A DNA stretch of 47,157 bases, from contig BFEA01000065.1 of NCBI GenBank assembly GCA_003427395.1, forward strand, positions 1,786,616 through 1,833,772. Direction: 5' to 3'. The position numbers and the translations under genes are program-made. The DNA is from Chara braunii (lineage: Eukaryota > Streptophyta > Charophyceae > Charales > Characeae). Below are positions 34,188 to 45,802 of the stretch, one piece after another (position 1 is the stretch's first letter; each line of letters begins with the position of its first letter). Below the pieces are notes generated by a model. It ran no database searches, was not told where the DNA came from, and was given only the letters and a program-made list of their open reading frames with translations.

Positions 34188-34288
34188 GCTCAATCAATTA
34201 ATCAATCATTCAATCAATCAATCAATCTATCAAGATTGAGTGATTGATTGTTTGTTTGATTGATAGATTGATTGATTGATTGATTGAA
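34188..34288. repeat. (CAAT)n / (ATTG)n palindrome
   Basis: CAATCAAT-type repeats on the left are followed by GATTGATTG-type repeats on the right, forming an inverted repeat of about 100 bp. Confidence 0.85.
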
Positions 34289-34329
34289 AAAAAAGAACAT
34301 TTGCCTCCCCCCCCCAAAAAAAAAAACGG

Positions 34330-34625
34330 CGATCAATGAGAGTAGAACGTCGTTCAACGTCGATCAACGGCGTTGAGCGCCGTTGGAAATGGATACAAGC
34401 CGACGAACGGCGTACGACGACGAATCGACGCCGTTGACCACAGAAAAAGAGAGAGGGAGAGGGATATATATATATATATATATACATAGAGAGAGAGAGA
34501 GAGACAGGAAGAGGAGAAAGAAGAAGAAGAAGACGAAGAAGAAGAAGAAGAAGAAGGAGAAGAAGGAAGAAGTCCTCACCTCTGTCGTCGATGCTCCCGT
34601 GTCGACGCTTGCGCCGCTCTCTCTC

Positions 34626-34682
<57 letters not shown>

Positions 34683-34700
34683 AGCCATCTGTCTCTCGCT
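34330..34700. repeat. CGTTGAAC-word cluster, AT, GAA and CT microsatellites
   Basis: A cluster of GTTCAACG/CGTTGAGC words lies at 34,345-34,390. Then come (TA)n at 34,465-34,485, (GA)n, a GAA-rich tract and (CT)n at 34,614-34,680. Confidence 0.85.
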
Positions 34701-35010
34701 GCCTTGCACGGTGACTCACCGCGTCGTCCTCCCTCTTTGGCCCTAACCCGCCGTTGAACCCACGTTCAACCCCCGTCGAACCCCCGTCGATCCACCATTG
34801 TACCCACGTTGTTCCCCCATTGATCCCCCGTGCCTTGCACGGTGACTCGCCGTGTCGTCCTCCCTCGTCGNCCCCAACCCGCCGTTGAACCCACGTTCAA
34901 CCCCCGTCTATCCCCCGTTGCACCCACGTTGTTCCTCCGTTGATCCCCCGTTGATCCTGTCGGAGCGTACTTGAACCCGCGTTGAACCCCATCGAGCCGC
35001 CGTTGTCGAG
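34701..35010. repeat. 130-bp tandem duplication rich in CCGTTGAACCC
   Basis: 34,701-34,785 (starting TGCCTTGCACGGTGACTC) is repeated at 34,831-34,915. Both halves contain runs of short (A/C)CCCCGTTGA.CC units. One N lies at 34,871. Confidence 0.85.
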
Positions 35011-35600
35011 CCTTCCACGACGCCCCCGCGATCTTCAAACACCCTCCTCCGCTTGTCACAATGACTAACTAACGCAGTCTAACAGCACGCAATGAATCGC
35101 AACAAACAAGCGAGAATCGACCTTTTTATGGCCGATCTCTTGTCATTTGGTACGCCAAATGCGACGTCTTATGTGGTGTCGCAGAAAACGGTCCCCAACT
35201 CCCCGCGACCCGATCTGGGCCCCCTGCGCCCCCCCCCCCCCCCCCCCCCTTGCTGTATATCTTTTTTTTCCCTTTTTCTTTACCATTCTTTCGGTTTTTT
35301 ATTTTTTAAAAATCATTGAAATGCTCAAAAATAAAAAATAAAAAATATGGGAATGTAGAGCGCTCAAAAATCTACACCCCCCTATTATTTTTTTATACGT
35401 TTTTGCCGGCGGAAAAAAATTCTGCGGGCCGCGTTGTTCCACGTTCTAACGCGATATAGCGTGGAGTTGTAACGGGGGTTCAACTGTAGTTGAACCGTTC
35501 AACGGGAAACCCCCGTTGAATCTGACGTCGTGCACACAGTGTATAGGAGCCGTCGGTGTACTGTGTTCGTGCGGTCCGAGTCCCGTCCTCTGTCTAACCC
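35011..35600. other. Non-coding with homopolymer and AT-rich tracts
   Basis: A C-run (about 35,229-35,250), T-rich and AAAT-rich segments, and another GTTGAAC cluster with internal symmetry (35,470-35,520). No gene is seen. Confidence 0.6.
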
Positions 35601-35601
35601 G

Positions 35602-36410
35602 TCATCCACCTCCATCTCCTTCATCTGCCGTCCGAAAGGCCGGGACGAAATCTGAGTCACCCGCATTATCGACGCTTGTGGTCTCACCTGCTTGGACGTC
35701 GGAGCCGTCATCATGGACGATCAGCGCACTACCGTGTCGCTTCCCTCCGGGCTCTGCTCCTTGCCCGTCACTACCTCCGTCAACCGATGCAACTCGACTA
35801 GCCTGATGCACCTGATACACATGATCCGATCTCCGCAACGTGTCACCTGAGGCTCCTGTACGCACAACACCTCTGTCTTCTAAAGCGCCGCCATCTGCCG
35901 TAATCTCTTTGTCCTCTGGACCTTCACGTGTGGAAGACCCCGAACGATGATACACGTGAGGTGCCAATGTAGCTGCTCCGGCCTTCTTCCTCGCCCAGGA
36001 CATACTGGCCTTCACCATACTCGTGAAGGCAACATCCGATGTTTTAGACCGCAGAGGTCTACCGTGACGGTCTTTGTATGCTCTGAAGGCGTCATGAGGA
36101 GCATCGCCAATTACCCCAATAAATCGCATTCGTCTGCTGGTCCACGTCCGCCCGTAACTCTCTGCTCCCACAAAGCGTTGGTGCTCCTGCGGTCGTAGAA
36201 TGGTATTGTAGGGAGTCCAGCGGTTGCAACACGCCCACGACTGGAGTGGGCGTCGTCGACATGAGGTGCTATTGTCAATGACCCCGCAGTGATGTCCATG
36301 GCCAATGGCGCCCTTCCGAGGGGTCTGTCTAGGCAAAGTTCCCTAACATCCGATAACCTGGCGGACTTCTCGTGAGGACGACCCAAGGCCGTCGAAGGTT
36401 TGGGAGACAC
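35602..36410 (-). pseudogene. Unidentified minus-strand ORF, frameshifted
   Basis: Two overlapping frames (36,410-36,111 and 36,336-35,602) both look protein-like over part of their length, suggesting one gene with a shift near 36,130. The downstream part has a basic helix-like section (AFRAYKDRHGRPLRSKTSD) followed by a Gly/Asp/Ser-rich region with acidic character. It begins just inside the right 79-bp inverted repeat and reads inward. I cannot identify it. It could be the N-terminal half of a transposon gene whose rest is disrupted by the repeats and gap to the left. Confidence 0.4.
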
Positions 36411-36462
36411 TGCTGTGTTGGGTCACCTCCGTCCACACCGTCGAGTCCTGTCCGAGACTGTT

Positions 36463-36541
36463 CCGCCGCAGTCCAGAAACACTAAGATGTCTAATGAATC
36501 CGCTAGACTGCGTTGCGCGGAGATGCGTGGACCGTCGCGTC
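36463..36541 (-). repeat. Right member of the 79-bp inverted repeat pair
   Basis: It is the reverse complement of 30,024-30,102 with two mismatches. Its outer end lies within three bases of the point where retroelement integrase homology stops. Confidence 0.85.
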
Positions 36542-36543
36542 TG

Positions 36544-38100
36544 GTCCGCTGCGAGCTTCGCAATTGTGTTCTTTAAGGTTCGGTGCCCTCTTTCCACAGG
36601 TGCATTGGCCTCTGGGTGATACGGCTCGATGATTTTGATCGGTACACAGAGTCGCTTAAGCATTTCCAATACTTTTTAGTTCACAAATTCCGTCTCATTG
36701 TCCGCTATAAACCTCCTGATGAAATGATGCCTCAAGTAGAAGTCTTCTATCCAGTCCGCTACAGCGGCTACACTTCTCCCTGTCTTTTTCTTGAGGGCGA
36801 CCACCTCCACGAACCCACTCAAGCTGTCTCGCGCATCCAGAATATACCTGTACCCATTTGTTAATATAGGCATGATCGCAAGATCAAGGTGGACCAGATG
36901 TCCCGGCCCTAGCACCCGCGTTGGTCTAAGCAGCTCAAAGACACGTGTCGAGCTTCGCTTCTTACAGATAAGGCAGGTCTGGCAGTATGTGGCGATCATG
37001 CTTGCCATACCTGACCAATAATAGAGTGGCGTTATCTTTGCAAGAGTTCCTTTGGACGATCGATGTCCTCCTGCTAATCCGTCGTGCATTGCCTGAATAA
37101 CGTCTAACTGACTAGATCTTCCGCACACAACTCTTCTAGGCATAGCATCTTCCTCTCTTTGGAACAGATGACCGCCCCTTAGGACGTACCTTTCGGCCTT
37201 CACCCTTGCTTTAATGCTGACTTCCATAGGTTGTTTGTTTCCTACCAGCAACAACCCGATCTCACGAAAGATCCCTTCATATATCTGGGCATAGACAAAC
37301 TTCTCCCCTTCCTGGTCCTGATCCTTTTTTTCCTACATCTACTTTACCATCCATCGCAACTCTTTCCTCTCCCAAAATTCCACTAAGCTCATCACGGCGT
37401 CCCGACCTCCCTCAATCGCCATTGCTATTAGTTCCTCCTTCGGTCCTACTATTGCTCCCCACGAATCTTTCTCCTCTTTGCGACCTCGAGTGGTGACTGG
37501 TCCTTCTCTAAGTTCTGCAGCTACGGCAAGTGCCCCCTTCTCCAAAGTGCGGATCAACAACTCTCCCGACGCGCATTCTTCGCCCATCATTTCGTTATCC
37601 ACCGCGAGAGTTCCTCCTTCGTATTCGAGGAATGCGTCTATGGGCTTCGCTTCCTCCACCCCTTCGGGAGTGATGCAGACCCGGCTCAGCCCATCGGCCT
37701 TGTTTCTGATTCCCGCAATCCGTTCGATTTTGTAATCGAACTGCAAGATAAATCCTACCCATCTCCCCACCGTCGGATATATAGGTCTGTAATTCTTTAA
37801 GGTCCCTGCAACATTCGTTGGATCGATCCTAAGGATGAACCGCCTCCCAAATAGATAGGCTTGGAAGATCTTGAGGCGATGTAAGATGACTAGGACCTCC
37901 TTCTTGAACTATGAGTACCGCCGTTCTGCGGAGTTCAGGGTCCTACTTTCGAACCTAATTGACCTCTCTTTCCCCTCCTCATCCCTTTGAATTAACACGC
38001 CTCCTACAACCAAGGGTCCTCCATCCGTCTCTAGGATTAAGGGTTGTCCCACTTCGTCATTAAAACAGGGTGCGGATAAGGTGACTTGCTCAGATGTAAG
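36544..38100 (-). pseudogene. pol: Second element copy: integrase (truncated) and RNase H
   Basis: Homologous to 8,490-9,980 of the first copy. It keeps the integrase zinc motif (HDGLAGGH, CQTCLIC), the first Asp (HLDLA), the second Asp (ADNETEF, where the usual Asn-Gly is changed to Asn-Glu) and the Glu (PVERGH). It ends abruptly in the IAKLAAD block at 36,544, losing the C-terminal GPY/F part. A TAA at about 36,676 replaces CAG. Another stop is at 37,908 (CAG in copy 1), with a frame break around 37,255-37,338. It is dead. Confidence 0.85.
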
Positions 38101-39686
38101 TATGTCCTTGAGTGTTTGGACGACTCCTTCTCACTCCTCCGTCCCTTCTTCTCTAATCATGGCCCGGATGGGCTCAGCAATCTTGGCAAAATTTTTAATG
38201 AAGATCCTCCAAAAGCCGACCACGCCTAGGAATGCTCTTACCTCTGATGTCATGCGCAGGGGTGTCGGCCACTGTGATATCTTGTCCGTCTTTGCCGGAT
38301 TTGGCTTCCTGCCGTATGCGCCACAACGAAATCCTATTATGGTTACTTCTGATACTGCTATAATACTCTTTGGTCCGCTAGCCGTGATGTTGTATACTAG
38401 AAACCTGCGGAGTAAGTCCTTGATGTCCTGTAGATGGTCTCATACAAACCTTCGGATTCCTGGCTGGACTTCCGTCTCGTCCTTCTCTTGCGCGCTTTTG
38501 ATCGGGTTGTCATCGATGTAGGGCTCACACTTCTCTGGCAACATGTCCCCGGCTACGGCGAGCATTCTTCGTTGCGCTTCGGCTACCGCGTTTGTGAAGC
38601 CCATAGGGGTCACCTGCATCTGCAACTGTCCTACGGGGGTGTGCATTGCGGTGTATGGCCTGTCCCGAACATCCAATGGGAGATGATCGTACCCTGAGTA
38701 CAGATCAATCAGGGAGTAAATGCTCCGGCCGGCGTGCGACTTTGCTAATAAATCGGCCTGAGGCAGTGAGCCAGCATCCCGGATGGTTATCGCATTCAAC
38801 TTCTGCAGATCCTTAATCCACCTCAGCGTCTTGTTAGGTTTCCGACAGACGAACCATCGGTTTGCGTAAGGCGACACCGTAGGTTCTGCGACGAAGGAGT
38901 CCATCTTTGCTCGGAGAAGGTCTGTCACTTCTCCTGCTATCCGAAATTCATAAGCCGGACCCTTGTCATTTCAGCACTCATGCTCGACCGTGTGGATTCT
39001 GACCGGAGGAATTAGCATTGCGTCCAACCGCCCCTTCTGGTGGTCACTAAAGGCAAATGTCAGGTGAAACTACTGGCAGGTCCTTTTGACGAGGCGGGTT
39101 TCTTCTCCCGTTAATAATCCGTCTATTTTTATCTTCATTGTATCAGCTACCTCATCCGGTATCCGATGCCCTTTCGTCGCTCTCCTCTCTTGGATCACTC
39201 GAAGGACTTCTTCCTCCTTCTCCATAGCCTCTTCCTCCGACGTCTCTAGCAGGATCGAGACTGGTTTTGTTTTCTTTCCGACCGGCTTGTATTTTCGAAC
39301 ACTTCCTTCCGGGATCTTTCTTCTAAAAAATGAACGGTCGGGATTGTCCTTGCCACTTCTACGGTTCGTGGTTGAGTACTGATGAATTTTCCATTCAGAC
39401 AATATCCCTTTTGCACCTCTCCTTCGAATTTGGCCAAGGCCGCCGAGTCCACTCCTACCTTGTGGTATCTGAGGGCCTTGATGAGATGTAACAAATCGGG
39501 GATCTCGAGTGCAACTTCGGGCACGTCCACACGCACTTCTTTCAGCTTGGGCAGGCTGGCCTCGAGTTCGACCTCTGATTTTTTTTCTGCCACCATAACA
39601 CCTAAGACTTCGTCCTCCCGCCTTCTCTTCTTCTGCGGCAGGCCCATGTTGATCCATTTCTTCTTATTGAATGCCTCCTCGATCAT
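38101..39686 (-). pseudogene. pol: Second element copy: reverse transcriptase and linker
   Basis: RT blocks match the first copy (YSLIDLYSGYDHLPLDVRDR, YIDDNPIK). The frame 38,928-38,440 is open; downstream it is interrupted, and upstream the linker is open at 39,686-39,246. Stops flank both ends of the RT frame. It uses CAG where the first copy has TAG near 39,042, which shows the ancestral codon. Confidence 0.85.
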
Positions 39687-39689
39687 GAT

Positions 39690-42535
39690 TTATGCTCTTT
39701 CTCTCATGCCCTCCATCCGCGCAAAAGCCCCCTTTCGTGCGCTATCCTCGAACGATGGCGACCACGTGACTAACTTTCCCTTCGGAGGGTCTCCTCTTGT
39801 CCCTAGAAGTCGGAGGAACTCTCCCCGACCGGTCACTGGGTCCTTTATGTCTACCAAGTTCGTGCCATCGTGCGAGTGCATGCCTATCATTTCCACGTTT
39901 GCGCACCATGGTCTCCCGAGGATTATATCATGGTCCATTTCCTCCATTACTGTCATCCGTTGGAGCGACCAGATCGACTCCCTGACCTTTCCTTGACTGC
40001 GCATTTCGTGACATACCCAGCGAACGGAATTTCTCCACCGGCTCCCCAGATGCTCCTGGTTACTTCCTGATTTACCGCACAGCCCGTGATCGCTGCGAAA
40101 TCCCTCCTTATGAGAGTGATTTTCGCGCCCCCGTCTACTAGTGCGTCGGTACGATGGGTCATGATCTGGACTTTCAACTTTCATACGGGCAGCGCATGGA
40201 AGCGGAGGTTTGTCCCGGGAGGTGCCTACATGACCTCGCCACCTTCTCGGTCTGACAGGCTCAGGCGGATGTCCGCAAAGGCTTTCTCGAGATCCTGCAA
40301 ATCCCCGCGATTCCTTTGAAGGTTAGCGACTTCTTGCGGGGCTTCCTCCTCCCTTTCCTCTTCTGTTGAGTCGGGGTTTTCGTCTATCTCTACTCGCCGC
40401 CAAGTCAATAGTTGTCTAAGCCCTTTGGGCAACCTAGGGCTGATCTGCAGCATAGTCTGAAACGACACCGACACCATGGTTCCTAGTAGTTTGCAAAGGG
40501 CGTCATTGATCTCAGACATGGTTAAGATCGGGATTTGGTACCTAAACTTCTTTTTAGTGGCGGTAACTTTGTTCGTAGGCTCCTCTTCCCTTGGTTTCCC
40601 ATAGACTTTCTCTGGTTCCCCGCCCTCAGGCTCTGCCTGGGATATGGAGCTTCCAGCAACCTCCTCCATCATGGTGTCACGAATAATCCCTCTCCCAACC
40701 GTCCCTAGCCGAGCAGTCGCATTCACCCTATCATGTTCGTCGTTTTCCAAAATCAAGTTGACATGCGGTCCGCGACCCCGAAGTTGATTCCAGATAATAT
40801 CGACCACCGGCTCAACTTCTACGGCCGCTATCTCTAGCCCATTGAGCATGATAACGGCTCGCCGCATCCCCCCAGGCGAGTTCCAATTCACCCGCTCTCC
40901 CTGTGGTCCGAATATCTCTCCCTTTAATGACCTGGTACATTTCCTTTTTAATAAATCATGGTTGAGTTTTGGACATGCGCGCACATAATGTCCCATCGCG
41001 GTGCAGTACTTGCGTTGCTCGTTAGCAGGATCTCTCTATCCAAATCCCCGATTGGCTACACCTGGTGGAACTACGGCTTTCTGTGGAGGGAGGGCGGGTC
41101 GGGATACTTGCACCTGCATAACCAGTAGCGCGTTCTCCACCCTTTCAATCTTGTTGTCGACTCCGTGCACCCGTTCATGTAGACTTTCAATCCCCTTCTT
41201 TACCTTGTCGCCTGTCCTACCGGTCAGATCTATGACCTCCCCTTCCTTAAGCAAGGCCAACGTCTCGGTCACTACTGTCTTTTCGGCCAGATTCATTACT
41301 GTGCTAAAATCAACATCCTTGGTGTTTACGAACTTGCTCGTCTGCTGGTAAGCCGACAAAATCTTGTCTTTGTCGAACTCGGAGAACTGCCTGAGGAAGT
41401 ATACGCTCATTATTCGGTCCGTAACCTCGGGGATCCTTAGTGCTATCAGAGTAAACTCCCGTAGGAAGTCATTGTACGTTGCGAAGTTCTTCCTTTGAAC
41501 TGCTGCTAAGTCGGCCTCCGTAGCCATCTTCTCCGCTGCCAGGTATTTCCTCAACATCACATCCCGGGTTTCTTTTCAGGATCGACTTGCGACTACGATG
41601 GTTATTATGTCCTGCCCCAAGCTCAAAGACAAATGCTGCCCCAAGTGGTCCATCTTTTCTTCTTCGGTCCATTTCAACAGCACGGCCAGATTCTCGTAAT
41701 CTATCAGGAATTCCGTGATGTTCGCCTCGTCAAACGTCAACTTTTTCTTAGCGTCCGCTAGATAGCCTTGATTTTTGTTCAGTGCTCGCGCGAGGGATGA
41801 TACTATCTTCCTAAGGCCGCCTTTAGAGCTACTGGCCTCGCCCGCCATATTGGTATCCGGTCCTTCCTTGCCGGTCTTTTATCCCTCCCTAGCCTTTGCT
41901 GTTCCTTCTGGGTCGAACCATCCCAACACTTTTTCCCTAAGGTACCAGAGTCCTTGACATCCTCGCGTTACCGTTGGCGTGGTCGGCAGGCGGCTAGCCC
42001 TACTATCTATAGCTGGTGGGTTCGTAGTTTTCTCCGCTTCCATCCCCGGAGAGTTCTCTCTCTCTTTCCTTTTTTTGCTCGGTGTTTCTCCACGATCACT
42101 ACCCTTATCCCCTTGCCCAATTCCGCCTCGGCCGCTCCTCCGTTCATCCCACGGTTTTTCCTGTAAAGGGCCTTCTTCGTTCCCAGTCATTATTTCCTCG
42201 ATCAATCTTGCCTTGTACTTCGTGGTCTTTTTTTCTATCTGCGCTAGTTTGCGTCTGGCATCCGTGACCCTTACTTTCTTAGACATAGCTCCCTCTGAAT
42301 TCCGGGGGCTTGTCCTATCCTTATTTCTGCCCTCCTTGGTTTCCTGAGTCCCTTGTCAGCTTCCCCCGGCTTTCCCCGAGCTTTCTCTTGAGGAGATTTC
42401 CTTCAAGTTCCCTTTGGTACCATCCGGATTTATCGATTCTCTGTCTTTCTTCCCCTGTTGGCTCTGCACGGCACTGCCTCCTAAGCCTGGTCCTCCCTCG
42501 CTCTTTCGGTTATCCGTCTCATCCTCCGTTGCCAT
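39690..42535 (-). pseudogene. gag: Second element copy: gag-protease
   Basis: The likely ATG is at 42,535 (MATEDE). Open stretches are 42,592-42,356, 42,286-41,879, 41,848-41,576, 41,560-41,036, 40,996-40,226 and 40,184-39,690, separated by stops or shifts. The zinc knuckle lies next to a break at about 41,000, where its first Cys codons are altered (CRYC replaces CKYC). The protease keeps ALVDGGA and the ILGRPW block. Where the first copy has a frameshift near 13,965, this copy reads straight through, so it documents the ancestral frame. Confidence 0.85.
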
Positions 42536-42987
42536 TTTGCCTGGTTCTGCATAAACCAAGGGATTCCCCAGGACACACGCAGCGCGAGGCATTTAGGTTC
42601 CATAGGTTTCGACTTCGTTGGCTTATCTTTATTCGGGTAGTCGTTTTTTTGCCCATTTCCGTTTTCCGATTGCTTCCTAAGAAGGAGCCGACCGGCCCTG
42701 CCGTCCTACCGAGCAAAGAGACACGACTTAGTCCCCTTCATCACAGGCCCGCTTAGAGTGCCCCTGTTCCGTCGGGTCGGCGCGTATGAGTCCTGGTTAG
42801 GCATCCTGCTAAGGAAGGTTTCCCGAGCAGCATCCCCCCTTCCGACCTCCAAAGTCACTGCAACCATTAGGAGTCTACTCTCCTCCTTTTTATCCTCTAG
42901 TGGGTTTTAACCGTCCAGGCCCGAAGGTCCTTCCTCACTTCTATCGGTGAACCCCTGTACATAGCGGACTATACTTGATTTGCCCCA

Positions 42988-43776
42988 CTAGCCCACCCCT
43001 GGATGCAAGTCCCGCTCTCGTCCTTGTGGTCCTTCCAGTTCGGTAGGCTCCTCGAATAGTTGAGCTACCCCCGTTTGATAACTCTCCTCTATCTCGATTT
43101 CCCTCTGGATTATGTGTTCGTACTCCACCCAGGCTAGCCGTGGTAACCCAAATACCAGGATATTAATTACTTCCAACAGTTCATGGGCTCGGTTTCCCCA
43201 AAACAACCCATGCTCCACAGCAACGTCATAGAACGTCCCGATGGTCGGATAGGGGAAGTGGTCCACCCAGATTATTGATGAGTCTGCCAAATCCTGTGCC
43301 CTTGCGGGGCTGCCGAAGACGAAGTCTACCATGAATCTGGGGACCCGGCACCTGAACTCCCTCTAGCCCCCCATTTCCACCCTGGTGAGCAAATCCACGT
43401 TTCCTCTACCCCTGACCGATTGACCTATTCGAGTCAGCGTCCTGGCGGCCCTCCGAAAGACTGGTGCCAACTCGTGACCTTGTGCTATCCCCACCCCCAA
43501 CGAGTGTCAGCCGATCTCGGGCAAATCCATGTTCCCGATAACTTCCAAACTGGAAAATAGGTCATCCCCAGGTCCTCGGTTGAATCTCATTCCCGTCCAC
43601 CGACATTCTACCAACATAAAGGTTTGGTCCCTTCCCAAAGTCACGGCCTGCCATTCCGTATCAAACCCCCGGAAATCGGGACTTGACGGTAGGGACACTT
43701 CCCGCCCTCTGCCGTTATACCCAGGAGGTCCGGGGTACCGGGGCTGGCGTACCGTTCGAACACGCGTTGTTGCCAT
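42988..43776 (-). pseudogene. Second copy module D'
   Basis: It aligns with 14,906-15,691. ATG is at 43,776 (MATTR). TGA at 43,507-43,509 is at the same place as in module D (after LPE-I/L-G). TAG at about 43,363 replaces TGG. The segment after it lacks about seven residues relative to module D. The tail Q.EIEIEESYQTGVAQLFEEP matches. Confidence 0.7.
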
Positions 43777-43895
43777 TCGTTGTTCCGATGATTTCCTGCA
43801 TAGTCCACATAAAAAGGATTACAGTCGATCCTCAGCAAACGCCCACCTACTATCCCCTTACACTTTATGTTCTTATTCTTCTTCTCTGGTCCCAA

Positions 43896-44687
43896 CTATC
43901 CCTCCATATTCCCAGGAGCAGCAACTTCCACCGGCTGTTCGTACAACCGGTATAGGTCATCTATGTAGGTCGTGCCCCGTCCTACTTCCCGCCTGATGAC
44001 TTCCCGTGTGGCCTCATCACTTATTTGCGGAATCCCTGGCCTAGTATTTATTGCTGCCCGTAGTATGCATAACACCTCGTGCCCTTGTTCGTCTCCAAAA
44101 GGTCCCATCTCTAGGAAGGCCCGGTAGTATTCCCGATACACTAGGGCTTCATCAAAATTTAGCCTAGTTATGGCAGCTACCGCCTGCTCCACTCGCTTTA
44201 CGCCTCTCATTTGTCTTAGTAAAAAGGGTGGTAGACTCGTTCGTATGACCTCACTTGGTAACCTAAAGACCCCTGCCGCGGCGACTTTTACTTCAGCCGT
44301 CACATCATCTCGTTCTGGATCCGCGAACTCCAACCCCTCCCGCCAGGTTATTTGTCATGCTCCTTCAAACATTCGCACGGGGTCATCCTAAGAGGCTAAG
44401 GCAATCCCAAAGGTCCGCCATCCTTTTTCCGACAGGTGTAAAGGATCCTGTCACATGTACGCGCCCTTGGAGGTCCAAATTTATGCCCCCAAACTCCCCT
44501 CTCACACGCCATTCCAGTTCTACTCCAGGTACACCGTGTCTTCCACCAACTCTACCCCCACCCAGTCCATTACCGGGTTACTTACTACATTTTTTGTCGG
44601 CAGGCTTATTTCGACCCTGCCCCCTGATGCTCTTGGTGGCAGGATCCCACGAGGCCTCCCCTCCCAGAATGTCATTCGTCGGACCAT
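43896..44687 (-). pseudogene. Second copy module C'
   Basis: It aligns with 15,843-16,616 from an ATG at 44,687 (MVRRMT). Several stops lie between 44,520 and 44,334. The C-terminal half (44,333-43,896) is open and keeps LPPFLLRQM, REYYRAFLEMGPFGDEQ and TYIDDLYRLYEQ. Confidence 0.7.
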
Positions 44688-44988
44688 CTTGCAACGTTTT
44701 TTTTCCTGCTCCCTTAGTTCGACCGCTGCACCCACCGAGATTCCGCGCTTTTCTAGTTTTAGTTTTTCGTCACTCCTTACCTACCGAACACCGGTTCTTG
44801 CCGCTATCCCTGCCCCATATACATACGAATCTTTTCCCTTTTACCGGTTGTCGATACCTCCCCCTTGTTTCGACCCCCTCGCACCGCGTGCTAGACTAAT
44901 GTACACGCCCCTTTCTTATATTATACCCTAATTCACATGCATCCTCCATACTTCGACCTTCCCGCGGCGTTCGATTTCTCATACCTTT

Positions 44989-45744
44989 TTAATCGAACCA
45001 TAGTACTTTAAACAATTTAAAGACATCATCCACACAGGATGGGGCTGCCGCCGCCTCCCGGCTAACTATGGCGTCCCAAGTCCCTTTTTCTACCTCTAGA
45101 CGGTCGTACTTGCCTATCCTAAGGACGGTGAGGACTTCACTGGCTTTATCTCGGTAGAAGGACCCATATTTTAAGGAGATCCTATAGAATTCCTCAGTCA
45201 GCCAGACACATTCTATGTGTACTTCCTTCATGGAGTCAGCCACGTCTACAATGTGCTTGAAACCCCCGAACCACTCGTCCACGAACTCGGGCACCCACGC
45301 TGTTGTTCGTAGGTTGGGCGGCTTGAGTTTCTTCCATCCTCCCATCACAATTCTGCCACTGACTTCGTCCCACCCCTCGTTGGCGAACCTCTTGCCTTCT
45401 TTTCGGGTCCGCGCCTCTGCATCCCCTAGAAACCACATTGGATCCTGTCCCATTGCTAACATAGTGCAAAATAGGCGCCACCCGTCTTCGGAAAGGACGA
45501 TCGTCCCGACCGATTTCACTTTGCCCTTTGCTATCTCGTCCCAACCTTCCTCTTCCCTTATCGGGTTCCAAATCCGCTCTATCCATACATATGATAACTC
45601 CCGGGCAACCTCAAACCCAACCCAGTCACATGTGGTCCCCCTCCACTTGTTTTCGGTCGGTATAGCTCTTTCTATTCCTCCTCTGAGTCACCTTGGTTTC
45701 CATCCCTTGAAGGTGTATTCCATCATCATTTTCTCTCTAGTCAT
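44989..45744 (-). pseudogene. Second copy module B'
   Basis: A 252-codon frame from the ATG at 45,744 with one TGA near 45,690, where module B has CGA in a CpG context. The rest is open and closely similar: LSYVWIERIWNPIREEEGW, VLSEDGWRLFCTMLA, WVPEFVDEWFGGFKH, FYRISLKYGSF and CVDDVFKLFKVLW. Confidence 0.75.
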
Positions 45745-45802
45745 CTTTCCCCTTCCTGCACAATACCAGGCCACCCGTTACCCCTAGGTTAAGTCACCCC
45801 CC

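Noticed and set aside
33109-34247. Long ORFs through 33,417-34,053
   Set aside because: They are read through an N gap and dinucleotide repeats.
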